A stretch of DNA of 10,092 bases from Allosphingosinicella sp. (GTDB lineage: Bacteria > Pseudomonadota > Alphaproteobacteria > Sphingomonadales > Sphingomonadaceae): contig JASLBD010000251.1 in the NCBI GenBank assembly GCA_030146745.1, forward strand, positions 1-10,092, given 5' to 3'. The notes under the pieces were generated by a model. It had not been told where the DNA came from and searched no databases. It was given only the letters and a program-made list of their open reading frames with translations. Below, one piece after another: positions 6,434 to 10,092 of this stretch. Position 1 is the first letter of the stretch. Each line of letters starts with the position of its first letter. The translations under genes and the position numbers were made by a program.

Positions 6434-7060
6434 ATGATTGATTTGGTTCTTCCGGAAAGTCGTCTCGGCTTTGCCGCGGCGCTCATGGAGATGCACCATG
6501 ACCGGAAGCAGGTGTTCGTAGATCGGTTCGGATGGCGTCTGCCGGCGAAGGGTAGCTGGCTGGAGGTCGATCAGTTCGACGATGATTATGCGATCTACCT
6601 GCTCGCCAGATCGCCGGAAGGCCGCCATCAAGGGTCAGTGAGGCTTCTCCCGTCCTCACGCCCTCACATGCTGAGCACTCTCTTCAGTCATCTCTGTCCG
6701 GCCGGGGTTCCGAGCGGCGACGACTGTTGGGAGATATCACGTCTGGTGACCTGCCCAGCGGACGCCTCCGGCACCACCGTCCTTCGAGTGCATCGCCTCC
6801 TCGCTCTGGCCCTGGTCGAATTCGCCCAGTCCAACGGCATCCGCCGTTATACGCTTGTCGCCGAGGCGCACCGGGTCCCGGCCCTGCTTTCGGTCGGCTG
6901 GCCGGTGACTCCGCTGGGTTTGCCGACCTGGCTGGAAGGCGAGCAGCTTCAGGCCTTGCAGATCGATCTTCCGCCGGGCACACTGGCCGAAATGCGCAGC
7001 CGCTTACGGATAAGGGCTCCGGTGCTGCGCATAGTGGAATCCATTCGGAGAGCTGCGTGA
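6434..7060 (+). CDS. luxI: LuxI-family acyl-homoserine-lactone synthase
   Basis: Predicted enzyme that makes an N-acyl-homoserine lactone from S-adenosylmethionine and an acyl-ACP or acyl-CoA (luxI is used as a family name). It has 208 residues, the normal family length. The invariant residues of the family can be placed: R24, F28 and W34 in RKQVFVDRFGW; D46 and D49 in EVDQFDD; R70 in GSVRLLP; E100 and R103 in WEISRL. Start ATG 6434 has GGAGG at 6422-6426 with a 7-base gap. A lux-box-like palindrome lies 51 bases upstream, suggesting positive feedback through the LuxR-type protein. The stop overlaps the start of the following regulator by one base, so the two form an operon. Acyl chain length and 3-position oxidation cannot be inferred with confidence. 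Confidence 0.95.
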   Translation: MIDLVLPESRLGFAAALMEMHHDRKQVFVDRFGWRLPAKGSWLEVDQFDDDYAIYLLARSPEGRHQGSVRLLPSSRPHMLSTLFSHLCPAGVPSGDDCWEISRLVTCPADASGTTVLRVHRLLALALVEFAQSNGIRRYTLVAEAHRVPALLSVGWPVTPLGLPTWLEGEQLQALQIDLPPGTLAEMRSRLRIRAPVLRIVESIRRAA

Positions 7061-7530
7061 TGGTCGCACAGCCGACAGGCAGGCACGGGCCGGAAGATGC
7101 GAGCGGGCTCGCGACCGAAACCGAGCGCATCATTCTCGAGATCGAGTCGCGCCTGCACCGGCTGATCGAGACCTCGCGCCGCGAATCGGGTCCGGCCGCT
7201 CAGTCTTCGGTCCTCGCGGCGGCGGCGGAAGCCTGCGCCGCGCGCCGCAGGCTCTACGCCTTGTTCGGGCGGCGGCTCTTTTGCGATCCCTCCTGGGACA
7301 TATTGCTCGAGCTGTTCGTGAGCACGCTGGAGGGCCGCAAGGTCACCGTTTCGACTGCCTGCATGGCGGCCTGCGCTCCGACCACGACGGCGCTTCGCCA
7401 CATCGCCTATCTCGTTCAGGAAGGGCTGGTCGTCCGCCGTCCCCACCCGGCCGACGCGCGAAGCACCTATCTCGAGCTCACGCCGCAGGCGATCACGCGA
7501 CTCACTCAATATTTCAACGAATCGACCTGA
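7060..7530 (+). CDS. Winged-helix (MarR-like) transcriptional regulator in luxI operon
   Basis: Encodes 156 residues. The start ATG (7060-7062) overlaps the luxI stop as TGATG, indicating translational coupling. Residues 20-72 are helical and Arg/Ala-rich. Residues 76-152 form a winged helix: DPSWDILLELFVSTLEGRKV (helix 1), TVSTACMAACAPTTTALRHI (helix-turn-helix, recognition helix about 107-118), EGLVVRRPHPADARSTYLEL (wing) and a final helix. This D-W-LL-L plus TTALR pattern fits MarR-like winged-helix proteins often found in sphingomonads; that taxonomic link is from memory. No ligand-binding domain is visible. Its position suggests it tunes the quorum circuit or carries the signal to other targets. 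Its last 17 bases overlap the 3' end of the small gene on the opposite strand. Confidence 0.85.
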   Translation: MVAQPTGRHGPEDASGLATETERIILEIESRLHRLIETSRRESGPAAQSSVLAAAAEACAARRRLYALFGRRLFCDPSWDILLELFVSTLEGRKVTVSTACMAACAPTTTALRHIAYLVQEGLVVRRPHPADARSTYLELTPQAITRLTQYFNEST

Positions 7531-7693
7531 TCTCGGGATAATCGCGCTTGATCGAATCGAGCGCCATCGAGACGTAGGCGGCCGCGCCGTGCAGCTCCGC
7601 TTTGTCGAGCGATTCGAGCAAATCGTTAAGCCGGGCGTGCAAGCCCTCGATCTTGTGCTGCGAGGATCTCGCGTCCGATAGCTTCGAGTCCAT
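7514..7693 (-). CDS. Small hypothetical protein (59 aa), helical
   Basis: Start ATG 7693 is chosen because it is preceded by a strong ribosome site, GGGGAGG on the minus strand (core GGAGG at 7701-7705) with a 7-base gap. The frame is open upstream to 7774, but that part would translate a strong hairpin. The product is largely helical and charged (SSQHKIEGLHARLNDLLESL...GAAAYVSMALDSIKRDY) with heptad-like Leu/Ile spacing (I17, L20, L24, L27, L28, L31), suggesting a helical hairpin or small dimer. No cysteines, signal peptide or membrane segment are seen. It resembles short uncharacterised helical proteins; I assign no function. The 3' end overlaps the convergent winged-helix gene by 17 bases, and no terminator lies between them. 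Confidence 0.7.
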   Translation of the reverse strand: MDSKLSDARSSQHKIEGLHARLNDLLESLDKAELHGAAAYVSMALDSIKRDYPEIRSIR

Positions 7694-7711
7694 CCATGGG
7701 CCTCCCCTTTC

Positions 7712-7749
7712 GGTGCGCAGCTCTTCCAGGTCGTACCTGGCAGCGCACC
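7712..7749 (-). promoter_or_regulatory. Nested hairpin in the leader of the small gene
   Basis: Outer arms GGTGCGC (7712-7718) and GCGCACC (7743-7749), and inner arms CCAGGT (7726-7731) and ACCTGG (7735-7740), are all perfect complements, separated by an asymmetric internal loop of 7 and 2 bases. On the minus-strand transcript the structure ends seven bases before the GGAGG of the small gene. It could influence ribosome access or mRNA stability. Confidence 0.45.
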
Positions 7750-7805
7750 CTTCGCCCGAAACGCGTCCCATCACGCGCTCAGGCCAGAAGCCCCTGCCGC
7801 TTCCT

Positions 7806-7819
7806 TTACGCTAACGTAA
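7806..7819. promoter_or_regulatory. TTACG-CTAA-CGTAA palindrome, candidate operator
   Basis: TTACG (7806-7810) and CGTAA (7815-7819) are perfect arms in an otherwise GC-rich intergenic region, 113 bases upstream of the small minus-strand gene. The motif resembles TTACGTnAACGTAA-type sites bound by MerR-family regulators of branched-chain and fatty acid degradation (LiuR type); that match is from memory and approximate. The rest of 7750-7879 shows no gene. Confidence 0.4.
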
Positions 7820-7879
7820 GCCGCTCGGAAAGGGGGGCGACGCAACTAGTCGATCCGTTTTGAACGAAAGTTTCCGGAT

Positions 7880-8839
7880 TCAAGTCGCCGTCGCCGACAC
7901 TTCGTCCAGCCGGGCCAGCTGGGCGGGGGTCAACTCCAGCTCCATCGCGCCGAGCAGCTCCTCGAGTTGCGCGAGCGTCCTCGCGCTGGCGATGGGGGCG
8001 GTGACCCCCGGCTGGGCGGCGACCCAGGCGAGGGCGATCTGTGCCTGAGTCGCCCGGGTCTCTTCCGCGATCTCATCCAGTACGGAGAGAATGTCGGGAC
8101 CTCGGCCTTCGACATATTTCGCCACCCGGTCGCCGCGGATGCTTTTGCCGTAATCCGACTCGCTTCGATACTTGCCCGTGAGATAGCCCGAGGCGAGGCC
8201 GTAAAAGGGCAGCAGGCCGACAGTCTCGGCGAGGCAGAGCCGCTGCAGCTCGCCCTCGAGCTTCCCGCGCTCCAGGAGATGATATTCGTTCTGGAGCACC
8301 TCGTAGCGGCTCGTCCCCATTTCCCGAGCCAGCGACAGCGCCCGCCCGAGCCGCTCCGCGGTGAAGTTGGAGGCGCCGAGCGCGCGCACCTTGCCGGCCC
8401 TGACCAGCCGGTCGAACGCCTCGATCACCTCCTCCATCGGCGTGTCCGGATCGTCCTGGTGGGCGTAGTAAAGGTCGATCTTTTCGACCCCGAGGCGTTT
8501 CAGGGAGGCTTCCGCCGCCTTTTCGATGCGCCAGGGCTCGAGCTTGCCGCCGCCATGGCGGTGGAGCATTCCCACCTTGCTCGCGATCAGCACGCCCTCG
8601 CGCGATCCCCGCCGCCGCAGCCATTCGCCGATCAGCGTCTCCGATTCGCCGCCCCGATGCCCCGGCGCCCAGACCGAATAGACGTCGGCGGTGTCGATCA
8701 TCGTGCCGCCGGCTTCGACGAAACGGTCGAGGATCCGGAACGCCTCCTCTCCGCAAGCCGTCCAGCCGAAGACGTTGCCGCCGAGAACCAGCCTCGGGGT
8801 CTCGAGCCCGCTGCGCCCGAGAGGACGCCGCTCAGTCAT
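7880..8839 (-). CDS. Aldo/keto reductase
   Basis: NAD(P)H-dependent oxidoreductase of 319 residues, a cytosolic (alpha/beta)8 barrel. The catalytic tetrad of the superfamily is visible: D49 and Y54 (IDTADVYSVW), K88 (IASKVG) and H127 (YYAHQDD). GASNFT (155-160), LQNEYHLL (182-189) and PFYGLASGYLTGKY (211-224) are the usual cofactor-side segments. The C-terminal region (about 276-300) keeps the IASARTLAQLEE pattern that binds the 2'-phosphate side of the cofactor. Two in-frame ATGs exist (8845 and 8839); 8839 is preferred because AAGGA (8848-8852) lies 8 bases away, while for 8845 the gap is only 2. This ribosome site overlaps the stop of the upstream guanylyltransferase gene, so the two are probably co-transcribed. 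The substrate is unknown. Confidence 0.92.
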   Translation of the reverse strand: MTERRPLGRSGLETPRLVLGGNVFGWTACGEEAFRILDRFVEAGGTMIDTADVYSVWAPGHRGGESETLIGEWLRRRGSREGVLIASKVGMLHRHGGGKLEPWRIEKAAEASLKRLGVEKIDLYYAHQDDPDTPMEEVIEAFDRLVRAGKVRALGASNFTAERLGRALSLAREMGTSRYEVLQNEYHLLERGKLEGELQRLCLAETVGLLPFYGLASGYLTGKYRSESDYGKSIRGDRVAKYVEGRGPDILSVLDEIAEETRATQAQIALAWVAAQPGVTAPIASARTLAQLEELLGAMELELTPAQLARLDEVSATAT

Positions 8840-8851
8840 GACCATCGTCCT

Positions 8852-9850
8852 TCATCCGTCCCTCCGCCGCTCGCGCCGCGCATCGAGCGCCTCGATCGCT
8901 TCCCGGACGCGCTGGGTTTCCCCCTTCGGGACGACCAGGACCGCCCGCTCGGTGGCGACGATGACGAGATCCTCGACTCCGAGAGCGACCACCACCGGCC
9001 CGTCCGAGCGGACCAGGCAATTGCGGCTGTCCGGGGCGACGACGTCTCCAGTCAGCAGATTGCCGTCGCCATCGACCGGCCCGAGCGCGTGAAGCGCCTC
9101 CCAGCTGCCGATGTCGGTCCAGCCCATCGTCGCCGGCACCACCGCCACCTTGTCCGCTTTCTCCATCACCGCCGTGTCGATCGAGGCGGAGGGGGCGGAT
9201 TCGAAATCGCCCTCCACCGCCGACAGCACCGCCGGCGCATGCCGACCGAGGGCGTCGAGCAGGGCCTCGCGGGCGAACAGGAAGATGCCGGCATTCCAGT
9301 CCCAGCCGCCCTCGGCGACCCAGCTTCGCGCCGTCGCCCGGTCCGGCTTCTCGGCGAAGCGGGCCGCCCGAAAGGCGCCCGGCGCGAGCTCTTCGCCGCG
9401 CTTTATGTAGCCATAGCCGGTCTCGGCCCGATCAGGCATGATTCCGAAGGTCACCAGCCAGCCGTCCGCGGCCAGCGGCCGCGCCGTCGCAACCGCGGCG
9501 CGGAACGCCTCCTCGTCCTCGATATGATGGTCGCTCGGCATGACCAGCAGCAGATCGCCTTCGTTCGCGGCCAGCGCCGCCAGCGCCACCGCCGCCGCGG
9601 TGCCGCGAGCGCAGGGCTCGAGCACCAGCCGGGCATCCGGAACCTCGCCGCGCACCGCCAGCGCCTGCTCCCGCGCCGCGACCACGATCGGAGCGCCCCA
9701 GGGCGCCGAGCGCCGGGCGGTCGCCTTCAAGAGGCTCTCCTCGCCGGCCAGGGCCAGGAACTGTTTGGGACGCCCCGCCCGCGACAGCGGCCAGAGGCGG
9801 GTCCCGGCGCCGCCGGAAAGGATGACGGGCCGGATTGGAGGAGCGCTCAT
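8852..9850 (-). CDS. manC: Mannose-1-phosphate guanylyltransferase (short, single-domain type)
   Basis: Makes GDP-mannose from mannose-1-phosphate and GTP, for surface polysaccharide and glycan synthesis. It has 332 residues. The nucleotidyltransferase signature GGAGTRLWPLSR (13-24) followed by PKQF (28-31) is complete. Further family motifs are EPCARGTAAA (79-87 region), MPSDHHI (104-110), ETGYGYI (143-149), AEKP (166-169), WNAGIF (185-190) and MGWTDIGSW (242-250). The bifunctional ManC/AlgA enzymes of about 470 residues carry a C-terminal phosphomannose isomerase cupin, which is missing here; a short beta-helix-like region (about 265-310) closes the protein. No clear ribosome site precedes ATG 9850. 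It lies 43 bases after the L,D-transpeptidase gene and just before the aldo/keto reductase gene, all on the minus strand. Confidence 0.95.
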   Translation of the reverse strand: MSAPPIRPVILSGGAGTRLWPLSRAGRPKQFLALAGEESLLKATARRSAPWGAPIVVAAREQALAVRGEVPDARLVLEPCARGTAAAVALAALAANEGDLLLVMPSDHHIEDEEAFRAAVATARPLAADGWLVTFGIMPDRAETGYGYIKRGEELAPGAFRAARFAEKPDRATARSWVAEGGWDWNAGIFLFAREALLDALGRHAPAVLSAVEGDFESAPSASIDTAVMEKADKVAVVPATMGWTDIGSWEALHALGPVDGDGNLLTGDVVAPDSRNCLVRSDGPVVVALGVEDLVIVATERAVLVVPKGETQRVREAIEALDARRERRRDG

Positions 9851-9893
9851 GGAAGGCCGTGTAGCAGAGGCGCCGCGCCGCGCCAGCCCGCCG

Positions 9894-10092
9894 TCAGGTC
9901 CTGACGATCGGCTCGCCCATCTCCAGCCTCTTGCCGCTTGTGACGATGACGACGTCGCCGAGCTTCGCCGCTCCGAACAGCTTGGCCGCGAAGGCGGTCG
10001 GAACCGCGACGCAGCCGTGGGTGGCGAAGCCCGGGGCGACGCTGTCGCTGCCGTGGATCGAGATGCCGTCGTTGGTCATCCGCATCATGTAG
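9894..10092 (-). CDS. L,D-transpeptidase (YkuD/ErfK type), C-terminal part only
   Basis: The frame enters from the right edge and ends with TGA (TCA at 9894-9896 on the plus strand); the N-terminus is outside the window. The visible 66 residues contain the catalytic core of the YkuD domain: SIHG with the conserved His, then THGC with the catalytic Cys, 13-15 residues later. The following residues are VAVPTAFAAKLF, where many family members have an Arg two positions after the Cys (HGCVR); Ala is present here. Such enzymes cross-link peptidoglycan or anchor proteins in the periplasm through a Cys-acyl intermediate. The protein continues upstream with Tyr-Met-Met-Arg-Met, consistent with the usual PYxMR strand, so the listed ATGs are internal rather than starts. 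Confidence 0.85.
   Translation of the reverse strand, partial: YMMRMTNDGISIHGSDSVAPGFATHGCVAVPTAFAAKLFGAAKLGDVVIVTSGKRLEMGEPIVRT

Noticed and set aside
5209..6441. 410-codon plus-strand open frame opposite the P450
   Set aside because: The P450 frame carries all heme-enzyme motifs, so this is a codon-position shadow.
7726..7740. CCAGGT-CGT-ACCTGG as a lux box
   Set aside because: The half-sites are inverted relative to lux boxes (CAG...CTG instead of CTG...CAG) and the spacing is odd; it is better explained as the inner stem of a leader hairpin.
7967..9904. 645-codon plus-strand open frame
   Set aside because: It lies antisense to the aldo/keto reductase and guanylyltransferase genes, both with complete family motifs; its Arg/Pro/His-rich product is a GC shadow.

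Overview
The window is GC-rich DNA with tightly packed genes, AGGAG-type ribosome sites, GTG and TTG starts, REP-like palindromes and protein types typical of Alphaproteobacteria. The best guess is a sphingomonad (Sphingomonadales). This rests on overall sequence character and protein families, not on a marker gene. No stretch longer than 300 bases lacks a gene.

Layout. Left block (1-3818, all plus strand): the tail of an unidentified gene; an inverted pair of REP-like hairpins; a secreted NylB/class C beta-lactamase-type serine hydrolase; a multi-pass membrane protein of the MscS-associated 'conserved TM helix' type; and an RNase H-fold DUF429-like protein whose TTG start overlaps the membrane gene's stop. 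A tRNA-Thr(TGT) gene follows at 3882-3957.

Middle block (4072-7693), the most interesting part: a LuxR-type acyl-homoserine-lactone (AHL) receptor (plus), a complete cytochrome P450 (minus), a LuxI-type AHL synthase (plus) and a winged-helix regulator (plus) that overlaps the luxI stop by one base. The P450 and luxI are divergent. Their 118-base intergenic region holds a 16-bp palindrome (6367-6382) with lux-box-like spacing, roughly equidistant from both genes, and a second perfect 8-bp inverted repeat next to the P450 start. I read this as a quorum-sensing module with a P450 as probable output or signal-modifying enzyme. A small convergent gene (59 aa) closes the block; its leader contains a strong nested hairpin and, further upstream, a TTACG/CGTAA palindrome.

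Right block (7880-10092, all minus strand): an L,D-transpeptidase (C-terminal part only), a short mannose-1-phosphate guanylyltransferase and an aldo/keto reductase. The last two are probably one transcript. This block looks like ordinary cell-envelope and housekeeping metabolism.
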